Assembly: GCA_002328865.1 (NCBI GenBank)
Contig: DCWO01000088.1
Coordinates: 2,912-14,939, forward strand
DNA from: Dehalococcoidia bacterium UBA2160
GTDB taxonomy: Bacteria > Chloroflexota > Dehalococcoidia > Lucifugimonadales > UBA1123
DNA: 12,028 nt
Direction of reading: 5' to 3'
Part shown: one piece after another, positions 6,405 through 12,002 of the stretch
Layout of the letters: each line of letters opens with the position of its first letter
Position numbering within the stretch: the stretch's first letter is position 1
The notes under the pieces: generated by a model
What the model saw: only the letters and a program-made list of their open reading frames with translations
What the model was told of the DNA's origin: nothing
The model's database searches: none
Translations under genes and position numbers: made by a program

Positions 6405-7175
6405 CTACTGCGCGGTCGTGCCGCCGTCGATGACGAGTTCGGCGCCGGTGACGTATGACGACTCGTCCGACGCCAGGTAGACCATCCCGTGGGCGATCTC
6501 GTCGGGATCGCCGATGCGGCCCATCGGGATGCGTCCCAGAAGCCAGCTCCGGCGCGGTTCGGTGTTGAAACCCGCCACGGTCATCGGAGTGGTGACGAAG
6601 CCCGGATGCACGGAGTTCACCCGGATGTTGTCGGCGGCGTACTGCACGGCCGCGGACTTGGTGAACAGCCGGCTGGCGCCCTTGGCCGCGTGGTATGCGG
6701 TTGAGTCCGGACTGCCCACGATGCCGTAGATGGACGAGGTGTTGATGATGGAGCCGCCGCCAGCCCTGCGCATCTCCGGAATCGCGTACTTCGTGCCCAG
6801 GAACACACCTTTTGCGTGAACGTCCATCTGCCCGTCCCAGTCGTCGACCGTCGTCTCCTCGACCGTTCCCGGTCCGGCGGATCCGGCGTTGTTGACCAGC
6901 ACATCGAGTTTCCCGAACGTGGACACGGCGACGTCGATGGCGTTCTGCCAGTCTTTTTCGTTGGTGACGTCCAGCTTGACGAAAACCGCTTCGAATCCGT
7001 CTTCGCGGATCTGCACCGCGGACCGCTCGCCGGCCTCGACCGCGATGTCCGCCAGCACGACCTTCGCGCCCTCTTTGACAAACATCCATGCCGCCGAGCC
7101 GCCGAAGCCCATGAGCTCGTCCTTGACGCCGTGGGCCGCGCCTGTAATCAGTGCCACCTTGCCTTCGAGTCTCAT
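6405..7175 (-). CDS. SDR-family NAD(P)-dependent oxidoreductase with an insertion in the glycine motif
   Basis: This 256-aa classical-type short-chain dehydrogenase contains KVALITGAAHGV at the N-terminus, NNAG (95-98), Ser148 (INTSSIYG), the YxxxK pair Tyr161/Lys165 and the VHPGFVTTPM strand near 189. Asp43 ends strand 2 (VVLADI), favouring NAD(H) over NADP(H). The TGxxxGxG motif is interrupted: seven residues (KDELMGF, 18-24) stand between Val17 and the next Gly25-Gly26. The Asn of the usual tetrad is His120 (DVHAKGVFLG). The frame extends upstream to 7253, but ATG 7175 has GGAGG (7184-7188) 8 nt upstream and gives the normal SDR start MRLEGKVALITG. It is the first gene of the four-gene operon and divergent from the cupin gene. 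Substrate unknown, probably an alcohol/ketone pair. Confidence 0.9.
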   Translation of the reverse strand: MRLEGKVALITGAAHGVKDELMGFGGSAAWMFVKEGAKVVLADIAVEAGERSAVQIREDGFEAVFVKLDVTNEKDWQNAIDVAVSTFGKLDVLVNNAGSAGPGTVEETTVDDWDGQMDVHAKGVFLGTKYAIPEMRRAGGGSIINTSSIYGIVGSPDSTAYHAAKGASRLFTKSAAVQYAADNIRVNSVHPGFVTTPMTVAGFNTEPRRSWLLGRIPMGRIGDPDEIAHGMVYLASDESSYVTGAELVIDGGTTAQ

Positions 7176-7183
7176 GTCGTGTG

Positions 7184-7188
7184 CCTCC
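7184..7188 (-). promoter_or_regulatory. Shine-Dalgarno fixing the SDR start
   Basis: GGAGG on the minus strand lies 8 nt before ATG 7175. It rules in the 256-aa SDR and rules out the 26-residue upstream extension, which would also cross the -10 element at 7216-7224. Confidence 0.8.
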
Positions 7189-7215
7189 GTGGACCGTCTC
7201 GACTTCGTGCGGCAG

Positions 7216-7224
7216 ATTATATCA
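7216..7224 (-). promoter_or_regulatory. extended -10 promoter of the SDR-HAD-methyltransferase-amidohydrolase operon
   Basis: On the minus strand TGATATAAT is a perfect extended -10 (TGn plus consensus TATAAT), about 40 nt before the SDR start codon. The -35 position at 17 bp (GAACCC) does not match, as is common for extended -10 promoters. It abuts the proposed divergent cupin promoter at 7226-7254. Confidence 0.6.
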
Positions 7225-7225
7225 G

Positions 7226-7254
7226 TTGGCGCCCGATTGGGTTCGTGGTACATT
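7226..7254 (+). promoter_or_regulatory. candidate promoter of the cupin gene
   Basis: TTGGCG (7226-7231, 4/6 to TTGACA), a 17-bp spacer and TACATT (7249-7254, 4/6 to TATAAT, preceded by TGG as an extended -10). It lies 74 nt before the cupin start and 1 nt from the operon's -10 on the other strand, so polymerase could probably occupy only one side at a time. Confidence 0.4.
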
Positions 7255-7328
7255 CAACGAGGCGCCGTTCGCTCCGGGCTACGAGCTGGATTGGCGGACA
7301 CGAACATGAATAGGGCTTTGAGGGTTGA

Positions 7329-7673
7329 ATGAGCACACAAGCCAACGATCCGCTCCCAGGCAATGTCGCTTCTCTGACCGACCTGACGGAGTACCAACAG
7401 GGCGCGATCGTCAGCAGAACCATCATCAAACGAGATCACGGGTCCGTCACTCTATTTGCGTTCGGCGACAGGCAGGAACTCAGCGAACACACGACGCGGT
7501 TTGACGCCATGGTTCAGGTCATCGACGGCGCCGCGGAGATCACGATAGACGGGGCCGGCCATCGGGTCTCGGCGGGCGAGGCGATCCTGCTGCCGGCGAA
7601 CGTGCCGCACGCTCTGTCAGCGGTCACGCGGTTCAAGATGATACTGACCATGATCAACTCGGACGACGGATAA
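7329..7673 (+). CDS. small single-domain cupin protein
   Basis: This 114-aa protein is close to one cupin domain in length. The first cupin motif region is SEHTTRFDAMVQVIDGAAEITIDG (52-75) and the second is SAGEAILLPANVPHAL (81-96), with conserved His54 and His94. The canonical HxH...E ligands are only partly present: the second His is Thr56 and the acidic ligand is shifted or absent (Asp59). Metal binding is therefore uncertain, though this EHTxxFDA pattern is usual for a set of small cupins annotated only by domain. GAGGG (7320-7324) lies 4 nt before the start. It is divergent from the SDR operon and shares its control region, so it may serve that pathway as a small-molecule-binding or isomerase protein; this is inference. 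Confidence 0.82.
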   Translation: MSTQANDPLPGNVASLTDLTEYQQGAIVSRTIIKRDHGSVTLFAFGDRQELSEHTTRFDAMVQVIDGAAEITIDGAGHRVSAGEAILLPANVPHALSAVTRFKMILTMINSDDG

Positions 7674-7733
7674 TCTGACCAAACGTCCGGGAGGCGGCAG
7701 CGATTGATCGTTCGCCAGGCGTCGGCCTGATCG

Positions 7734-8642
7734 ATGGACACCGGTTTGTTGTCGGCGATGCTGAACTCGATGCGGAGACCGCGGTCCCCGGCCTATAGGG
7801 CGGCTCGGGTGTTGATACTGCTGATTGTGATCGGCTCGGTTGCCGGATTCGTTGTACGACAGATGAGTTTCATCGACCAACAGATGATCTACTTCCCTGA
7901 GCGAACCCTCAGTGCCACCCCGGCGGACGTCGGTCTGGACTACGAGGACGTGTTCCTGACAGCGTCCGACGGCGTGAAGGTTCACGGCTGGTTTGTGCCC
8001 GGCGAGCTGAGGACAACGCTGCTGTGGTTCCATGGAAACGCGGGCAACATCGGCGACCGCGTCGAAAATCTTTCGCTGCTCAAACAACGCCTCGGAGTCG
8101 GGGTCTTCATGCTCGACTACCGTGGCTACGGTCGCAGCGAGGGCAAACCTTCGGAAAAGGGACTGTACCTGGACGCCGACGCCGCGATCGGGTATCTGGC
8201 GAATGAGCGAGAGCTCTCCCTGGAAGACGACGTTGTGTTGTTCGGACGCTCCCTGGGCAGCGCCGTGGCCGTGGACATAGCGGCTCGACACCAGGTTCGA
8301 GCGGTGATCCTGGAGTCCGGGTTCCCGTCGGTCCGCGCGATGACCGAGCGAGCCTACCCGTTCCTGCCGAGCGCGATGCTGCTCAGCCTGGTGGAGGCCC
8401 GCTACGACTCGGCGTCGAAGCTCCCGAGCGTGCATGCGCCGGTGATGGTGCTGCACGGCGACCGAGACCAGACGGTGTCGATCGTCATGGGAGAGGAGCT
8501 GTTCGAAGCCGCGAACGAGCCCAAACGCTTCTACACGATCTCGGGCGCCGACCACAACGACACGTACCACGTCGGCGGAGAGCCGTACTTCGAGGCGCTG
8601 CGGGAGTTTGTGTTGGGGGCAGGAGAGCCGAGCGTGGAGTAA
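7734..8642 (+). CDS. membrane-anchored alpha/beta hydrolase, BEM46/ABHD13-like
   Basis: This 302-aa protein has one N-terminal membrane helix (about 24-42, VLILLIVIGSVAGFVV) after a basic segment, followed by FIDQQMIYFPE and an alpha/beta-hydrolase domain. Motifs seen are the oxyanion HGNAGN (100-105), DYRGYGRSEG (128-137), the nucleophile elbow GRSLGS with Ser173, the acid Asp245 in LHGDRDQTV, and His274 in SGADHND. This order and wording match the BEM46/ABHD13 group of serine hydrolases (esterase or thioesterase-like, natural substrates mostly unknown). An in-frame TGA at 7728 limits the start to 7734 or the internal ATGs at 7758 and 7770. None has a good Shine-Dalgarno, so the N-terminus is uncertain by 12 residues. 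It follows the cupin gene by 60 nt and may be co-transcribed with it. Confidence 0.88.
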   Translation: MDTGLLSAMLNSMRRPRSPAYRAARVLILLIVIGSVAGFVVRQMSFIDQQMIYFPERTLSATPADVGLDYEDVFLTASDGVKVHGWFVPGELRTTLLWFHGNAGNIGDRVENLSLLKQRLGVGVFMLDYRGYGRSEGKPSEKGLYLDADAAIGYLANERELSLEDDVVLFGRSLGSAVAVDIAARHQVRAVILESGFPSVRAMTERAYPFLPSAMLLSLVEARYDSASKLPSVHAPVMVLHGDRDQTVSIVMGEELFEAANEPKRFYTISGADHNDTYHVGGEPYFEALREFVLGAGEPSVE

Positions 8643-8679
8643 GAAGTTGGCGTCGCGTAAACCTCTGATTGTGGTGAAC

Positions 8680-9327
8680 TTACAAGAATCCGAGCCCGAG
8701 CAACCTGCATTCTAGATCGGCGCCATCTATGAACCTGATGCCTTTCATGCCAAATTTCCATGCAAGAGTCACGTTCTTCTGTCGATCATCTACCAGAGTA
8801 CATTCCTCTGAGCTCATGCCCAGGCTCGCAGTGGCTGCCTGAAACATTTCAAAACGTGGACTGCTCTTGGACTTTCCGATCCTGCATGGCAACACTACGT
8901 TCCGTGGATCGAAAAACGCATTGAGGTTGAGTCTGTCCGATTGGCGCTTGAAACAGAACTCGGTATTGTTCGAGCAGATCGCAAGTTTGACGCTGCGCCG
9001 CTGCAACCTTTCGATAATTTGCATCGTCCCGTGAACGGGCCGAATGTATTCGTCCGTCATTTTCATGAAGTATTCAGCAGACACCCCCTCAGGAAGACCG
9101 GGTCTTACGCAGTCGATGAACTTTGCCCAGTATTCGCGCTCCTGGCTCGTGGCTCCATCATTGTCAGGCTCTGACCCATAGGCGTACTTGTCCCAAAGAG
9201 TCCGGCCGACCTGGTTGAGGTCAACTTTGGTTAGCGTAGGAAACCTTGCTCTGATCCCGTCGAAGAGCGGCTCCCACACGTCACACGCGAGGACTCCGCC
9301 GATGTCTAGAACGAGCGCGTGTGCCAT
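8680..9327 (-). CDS. HAD-superfamily hydrolase (DxG variant), second copy type
   Basis: This 215-aa protein has Asp8 in ALVLDIGGVL as nucleophile, Gly10 in place of the +2 Asp, Ser119-Asn120 in LAICSNN as motif II, Lys152/Lys154 in the GKSKSSPRFEMF region as motif III, and Asp180-Asp181 in TLVDDRQKNV as motif IV. The arrangement is like YihX/epoxide-hydrolase-N-type HAD phosphatases. The frame opens at TTG 9339, but ATG 9327 has GGAGG (9333-9337) 5 nt upstream and is preferred. Base composition is lower than in flanking genes (29/60 and 32/60 G+C in two sampled blocks, against 39/60 in a block of the neighbouring hydrolase). It lies 72 nt downstream of the DUF433 gene on the same strand, and the pair is flanked by plus-strand genes, which suggests acquisition by transfer. 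Substrate unknown. Confidence 0.82.
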   Translation of the reverse strand: MAHALVLDIGGVLACDVWEPLFDGIRARFPTLTKVDLNQVGRTLWDKYAYGSEPDNDGATSQEREYWAKFIDCVRPGLPEGVSAEYFMKMTDEYIRPVHGTMQIIERLQRRSVKLAICSNNTEFCFKRQSDRLNLNAFFDPRNVVLPCRIGKSKSSPRFEMFQAATASLGMSSEECTLVDDRQKNVTLAWKFGMKGIRFIDGADLECRLLGLGFL

Positions 9328-9332
9328 TATCG

Positions 9333-9337
9333 CCTCC
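9333..9337 (-). promoter_or_regulatory. Shine-Dalgarno fixing the second HAD start
   Basis: GGAGG on the minus strand stands 5 nt before ATG 9327. The alternative TTG at 9339 overlaps this site, so the shorter form is chosen. Confidence 0.7.
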
Positions 9338-9339
9338 AA

Positions 9340-9357
9340 ACGTGTGTCACGTGTGTC
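9340..9357. repeat. perfect 9-bp tandem duplication (ACGTGTGTC twice)
   Basis: ACGTGTGTC occurs back to back at 9340-9348 and 9349-9357, in the 72-nt gap between the DUF433 and HAD genes, just upstream of the HAD ribosome binding site. It could be an operator or a slippage product. CGTGTGTC recurs at 10902-10909 before the dehydrogenase gene. Confidence 0.5.
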
Positions 9358-9399
9358 AACGGTGAACTAGCACCGCCTATGCGCTGAATCCTCAAGGCG

Positions 9400-9630
9400 T
9401 CAAGCTAAGCTGGTTAAGCCTCGAAGGTTTTTGATCAAGTCGTGTGCGTACTGCAGGCACGCGCGGATGTCGTCTTCGACAATGTGGGGATATTCTTTAA
9501 GAATATCTGTGAACGACCATCCGTTGCCCAACGCCTGAATGATGAATTCCACCGTTATCCTGGCGCCTTTGATCACCGGCTTGCCGACCATGATCGCTGG
9601 ATCGGCTCCGATCCGGTCTCGCCAGTCCAC
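9400..9630 (-). CDS. DUF433 (PF04255) antitoxin-like DNA-binding protein
   Basis: This 76-aa protein matches DUF433 over its whole length: RIGADPAIMVGKPVIKGARI (6-25), the VEFIIQALGNGWSFTDILKEYP helix pair (27-48) and VEDDIRACLQYAHDL (51-65). DUF433 proteins are small winged-helix/HTH-like proteins commonly found as antitoxins beside DUF5615 PIN-like toxins. The frame runs up to ATG 9672, but GTG 9630 has AAAGGAG (9638-9644) 7 nt upstream and gives the usual family length, so I use it. No DUF5615-like toxin is encoded downstream or upstream; the next gene on the strand is a HAD hydrolase. It is thus an orphan antitoxin, or one with an unusual partner. Confidence 0.85.
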   Translation of the reverse strand: MDWRDRIGADPAIMVGKPVIKGARITVEFIIQALGNGWSFTDILKEYPHIVEDDIRACLQYAHDLIKNLRGLTSLA

Positions 9631-9637
9631 GCCAAAG

Positions 9638-9644
9638 CTCCTTT
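9638..9644 (-). promoter_or_regulatory. Shine-Dalgarno fixing a GTG start of the DUF433 gene
   Basis: AAAGGAG on the minus strand is 7 nt before GTG 9630, whereas the upstream ATG (9672) has no comparable site and would add 14 residues not seen in the family. Confidence 0.75.
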
Positions 9645-9696
9645 CGTGGGATGTTTGTACACCCGCAAGCATACAGAACTGTCACCGACGCCGCTA

Positions 9697-9725
9697 TTGA
9701 CATCGTTCGCCGCCCCGATTAGGGT
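9697..9725 (+). promoter_or_regulatory. sigma70-like promoter of the LLM oxidoreductase gene
   Basis: A perfect -35 TTGACA (9697-9702), a 17-bp spacer and TAGGGT (9720-9725, keeping the key T-A...T positions) lie 32 nt before the start codon at 9758. This is the best two-box promoter in the window. Confidence 0.6.
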
Positions 9726-9744
9726 GACCGAAACCCCACTTGGG

Positions 9745-9750
9745 AGGAGG
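9745..9750 (+). promoter_or_regulatory. strong Shine-Dalgarno of the LLM gene
   Basis: A full AGGAGG lies 7 nt before ATG 9758. It decides this start over the in-frame TTG at 9740, which sits upstream of the site. Confidence 0.85.
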
Positions 9751-9757
9751 AAGAACC

Positions 9758-10714
9758 ATGGAGTTTGGATTCGGCGTTCCGACGCGCGGGCCTCTGTCCG
9801 CGCCGGCGACCATGGCTGCATTGGCCGCGAAGGGCGAGGAGCTGGGGTTCGGGTTCGTGAACGTGAGCGATCACCTCGTGATACCTCGAAACATCGACTC
9901 GATATATCCGTACAACGAGTCGGGCGAGTTCGCGGGGGGAGACTCAGGGGAGTGTCTCGATCAGCTCACGACGCTGGCCTTCTTAGCTGGCAACACGAGC
10001 AAGGTCAAGCTGCTGTCCTCGGTGATGGTGCTGCCCCACAGGCCTCCGGTGCTGACTGCCAAGATGCTGGCCACGATCGACGTGCTTTCCAGCGGCAGGC
10101 TGATCCTCGGATGCGGAGTCGGCTGGATGCGCGAGGAGTTCGAGGCGCTGGGCGCTGAGCCCTTCGACGAACGAGGAGCGGTCGGCAGCGAATACATACG
10201 GATATTCAAGGAACTCTGGACCAGCGACGGCCCGTCGTTCGACGGGAAGTACGCGTCGTTCTCCGATGTGTCGTTCGCTCCCAAGCCGGTGCAGAAGCCC
10301 CATCCTCCGATCTGGGTCGGCGGCGAGAGCCCGCCGGCGCTCCGTCGAGCAGCGCTTCTGGGCGACGCCTGGTACCCTATCGGCACAAATCCGGCCTTCC
10401 CCGTGGGAACGCTGGAGCAGTACTCGCAATACGCGGACCGTGTGCGAGACTACGCCCAACGCGGAGGGCGGGACCCGGCGGAGTTGGACTTCGCGTACAG
10501 CGCCAACTGGTTCGACGACACGGCGGCGCAGACGGGTTCGGACGGCAATCGCCGGTCGTTCACGGGAATTCCGGAACAGATCGCGGGGGACATCAAAGCC
10601 CACGAAGAGGTGGGCATCAAACACCTGGTGTTCAGCTTTCAGTCAGCCACGACTGAGGAGATGACGGGACGCCTGGAGCGATTTGCGGAACGGGTGATGC
10701 CGCTGGCGGGGTGA
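9758..10714 (+). CDS. LLM-class flavin/F420-dependent oxidoreductase (Rv2161c-like)
   Basis: This 318-aa protein has the luciferase-like TIM-barrel sequence pattern: MEFGFGVPTRG at the start, VNVSDHLVIP (34-43), VKLLSSVMVLPHRPPVLTAKMLATIDVLSSGRLILGCGVGW (83-123, with the SxGRLxLGxGxGW family signature), EEFEALG (126-132), FxPKPVQKPHPPIWVGGES (173-191) and a C-terminal GIKHLVFSF strand. The wording is that of the F420-dependent subgroup, such as the Rv2161c family, rather than bacterial luciferase proper. F420 use instead of FMN is inference from family resemblance. It is single-gene by context: DUF433 is divergent upstream, and a palindromic repeat element separates it from the dehydrogenase downstream. 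Likely acts on a small organic substrate; specifics unknown. Confidence 0.9.
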   Translation: MEFGFGVPTRGPLSAPATMAALAAKGEELGFGFVNVSDHLVIPRNIDSIYPYNESGEFAGGDSGECLDQLTTLAFLAGNTSKVKLLSSVMVLPHRPPVLTAKMLATIDVLSSGRLILGCGVGWMREEFEALGAEPFDERGAVGSEYIRIFKELWTSDGPSFDGKYASFSDVSFAPKPVQKPHPPIWVGGESPPALRRAALLGDAWYPIGTNPAFPVGTLEQYSQYADRVRDYAQRGGRDPAELDFAYSANWFDDTAAQTGSDGNRRSFTGIPEQIAGDIKAHEEVGIKHLVFSFQSATTEEMTGRLERFAERVMPLAG

Positions 10715-10736
10715 CTGACGGCGCTGGCCGCTGATG

Positions 10737-10876
10737 CGTAGGGGAGGGTTTAAACCCTCCCGCCGGTTTCGCACACATGATAGGTCCAAACCTGACGATA
10801 TCGCATCGTATTGCCGGGGCTCGTTACGTGTCTTGTAGCAAGGGTTATTCGGGAGGGTTTGAAACCCTCCCCTACG
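10737..10876. repeat. REP/MITE-like element: two palindromes in inverted orientation
   Basis: The left arm 10737-10762 (CGTAGGGGAGGG...CCTCCCG) and right arm 10850-10876 are reverse complements of each other apart from a single-base indel at the centre. Each arm is itself a palindrome: GGGAGGGTTT/AAACCCTCCC at 10742-10761 (perfect, no spacer) and the same arms around a central G at 10851-10871. The 87 bp between them hold no gene I can see. The layout resembles a BIME (paired REP sequences) or a small non-autonomous element with terminal repeats. It lies 22 nt after the LLM stop and could also act as a transcript-end structure. No transposase is in the window. Confidence 0.8.
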
Positions 10877-10889
10877 GATGAGCGATAAT
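10859..10889 (+). promoter_or_regulatory. weak candidate promoter of the dehydrogenase gene
   Basis: GATAAT (10884-10889, 5/6 to TATAAT) lies 72 nt before the start codon. TTGAAA (10859-10864, 5/6 to TTGACA) is 19 bp upstream, longer than ideal, and falls inside the right palindrome arm. Confidence 0.25.
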
Positions 10890-10961
10890 CGGCGGAATTT
10901 GCGTGTGTCCCACACAGGCGAACCGATCACATCCCGCTCAAACCAAAAGGAAAGAGGAACG

Positions 10962-12002
10962 ATGAAAGCAGTCTACTTTAGCGAACACGGCGGCCCCGAA
11001 GTCCTGCAATACGGCGACATGCCCGAGCCGTCTGTCGGGCCGAATCAGGTCAAGATCAGAGTGCATGCCGCGGCTCTGAACCGGCTGGACGTATACTCTC
11101 GCGCCGGCGTACGGGGCACCCGCAGGAAGTTCGACGACGGGCCGCACATCCCGGGCGCCGACGCCGCCGGTGAGATCGTCGAGGTCGGCAGCGAAGTGAG
11201 TGCGCACAAGGTCGGCGCGCGAGTGGTCATCAACCCTCGGCAGACGTGCCAGCAGTGCGAGGCGTGCATCGGCAGGCACGAGGAGTATTGCAGGCGCTCG
11301 GGGATGGTCGGATCGTCGACCACCGGCAGCTATGCCGAGTTCCTCAGCGTCCCCGCCGCGAGCGCGATCACGCTCCCCAGCAGCGTGTCGTACGAGGAAG
11401 CGGCGTCGCTCCCGACTGTGTATCTGCCCAGTTGGAGCATCCTGGTGCGTCGCGCCGCTCTCCAGCCCTGGGAGACGGCGTTGATACTGTCCGCGTCCAG
11501 CGGGGTCGGCACCGCGGCGATACAGGTGGCGAAGAACGTCATCGGCTCGAAGGTCATCACGACCACCAGCACGGCCGAGAAGGCGCAGAAGGCGACTGAG
11601 CTCGGGGCCGACGAGGTCATCAACTACACCGACGAGGACGTCGCCGACCGCATCAAGGAGATCACCGGGGGCCGTGGCGTGGACGTGGTGCTCGACCACG
11701 TCGGCGCCGACTTCTGGCCCGCCGCGTCTCGGTCCTTGGCCATGGGTGGGCGCTACGGCATCTGCGGGGTAACGTCCGGATATCGGGCCGAACTCCAGAT
11801 GGGGGCGATGTTCACCCGGTACCAGACCGTGTTCGGAGTGTTCATGGGCCGCAACTCGGACTTGCAGCAGATCGTCGAGATGACCGGTCGCGGCGTCATC
11901 CGCGGAATCATCCACGAGACGTTCCCGCTCGAGGACGCCGCCAAAGCCCACGAGGTGATGGAGGGTCTCAGCTTCTTCGGCAAGCTGGTGCTCACGATGT
12001 AG
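10962..12002 (+). CDS. medium-chain dehydrogenase/reductase (zinc-binding alcohol dehydrogenase family, quinone-oxidoreductase-like)
   Basis: This 346-aa MDR protein has an N-terminal GroES-like domain with MKAVYFSEHGGPEVLQYGD, the PHIPGADAAGEIVEVG strand (61-76) and a structural-zinc lobe with four cysteines, Cys96, Cys99, Cys102 and Cys110. The Rossmann domain has ALILSASSGVGTAAIQVAK (173-191) and GADEVINYTDED. The catalytic-zinc ligands of alcohol dehydrogenases are missing: the Cys position is in NRLDVYSRAG and the GHE motif is GAD (65-67). It therefore keeps the structural zinc but probably reduces double bonds or quinones without catalytic zinc. SSGVGTAA rather than GxGxxG also fits the quinone-reductase side. 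The frame extends to 10878, but ATG 10962 has AGAGG (10953-10957) 4 nt upstream and gives the normal family start. Substrate unknown. Confidence 0.9.
   Translation: MKAVYFSEHGGPEVLQYGDMPEPSVGPNQVKIRVHAAALNRLDVYSRAGVRGTRRKFDDGPHIPGADAAGEIVEVGSEVSAHKVGARVVINPRQTCQQCEACIGRHEEYCRRSGMVGSSTTGSYAEFLSVPAASAITLPSSVSYEEAASLPTVYLPSWSILVRRAALQPWETALILSASSGVGTAAIQVAKNVIGSKVITTTSTAEKAQKATELGADEVINYTDEDVADRIKEITGGRGVDVVLDHVGADFWPAASRSLAMGGRYGICGVTSGYRAELQMGAMFTRYQTVFGVFMGRNSDLQQIVEMTGRGVIRGIIHETFPLEDAAKAHEVMEGLSFFGKLVLTM

Noticed and set aside
7176..7253. N-terminal extension of the SDR to ATG 7253
   Set aside because: It crosses the operon's extended -10 at 7216-7224, has no Shine-Dalgarno, and the SDR fold begins at MRLEGKVALITG from 7175, behind GGAGG.
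7705..7740. Imperfect inverted repeat (CAGGC/GCCTG) between the cupin and hydrolase genes
   Set aside because: Only a 5-bp core stem with mismatched flanks and no T-tract; too weak to call a terminator.
7617..8570. 317-codon minus-strand open frame opposite the alpha/beta hydrolase
   Set aside because: It mirrors the hydrolase gene, has an Arg/His/Gln-rich translation and no recognisable motif.
9354..9359. Minus-strand TTGACA upstream of the second HAD gene
   Set aside because: A -10 at 17 bp would fall on the ribosome binding site and start codon region, so it cannot serve as an ordinary promoter for this gene.
9340..9399. Possible remnant of a DUF5615 toxin downstream of the DUF433 gene
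   Set aside because: The 72-nt gap is too short and shows no PIN-like peptide in any frame.
10902..10917. Small TGTGT-CCC-ACACA inverted repeat before the dehydrogenase gene
   Set aside because: Only 5-bp arms with a 3-nt loop; easily expected by chance.
10878..10961. N-terminal extension of the dehydrogenase to ATG 10878
   Set aside because: It would add 28 residues unlike MDR proteins and start at the edge of the repeat element; ATG 10962 has a purine-rich ribosome site and gives the standard family start.
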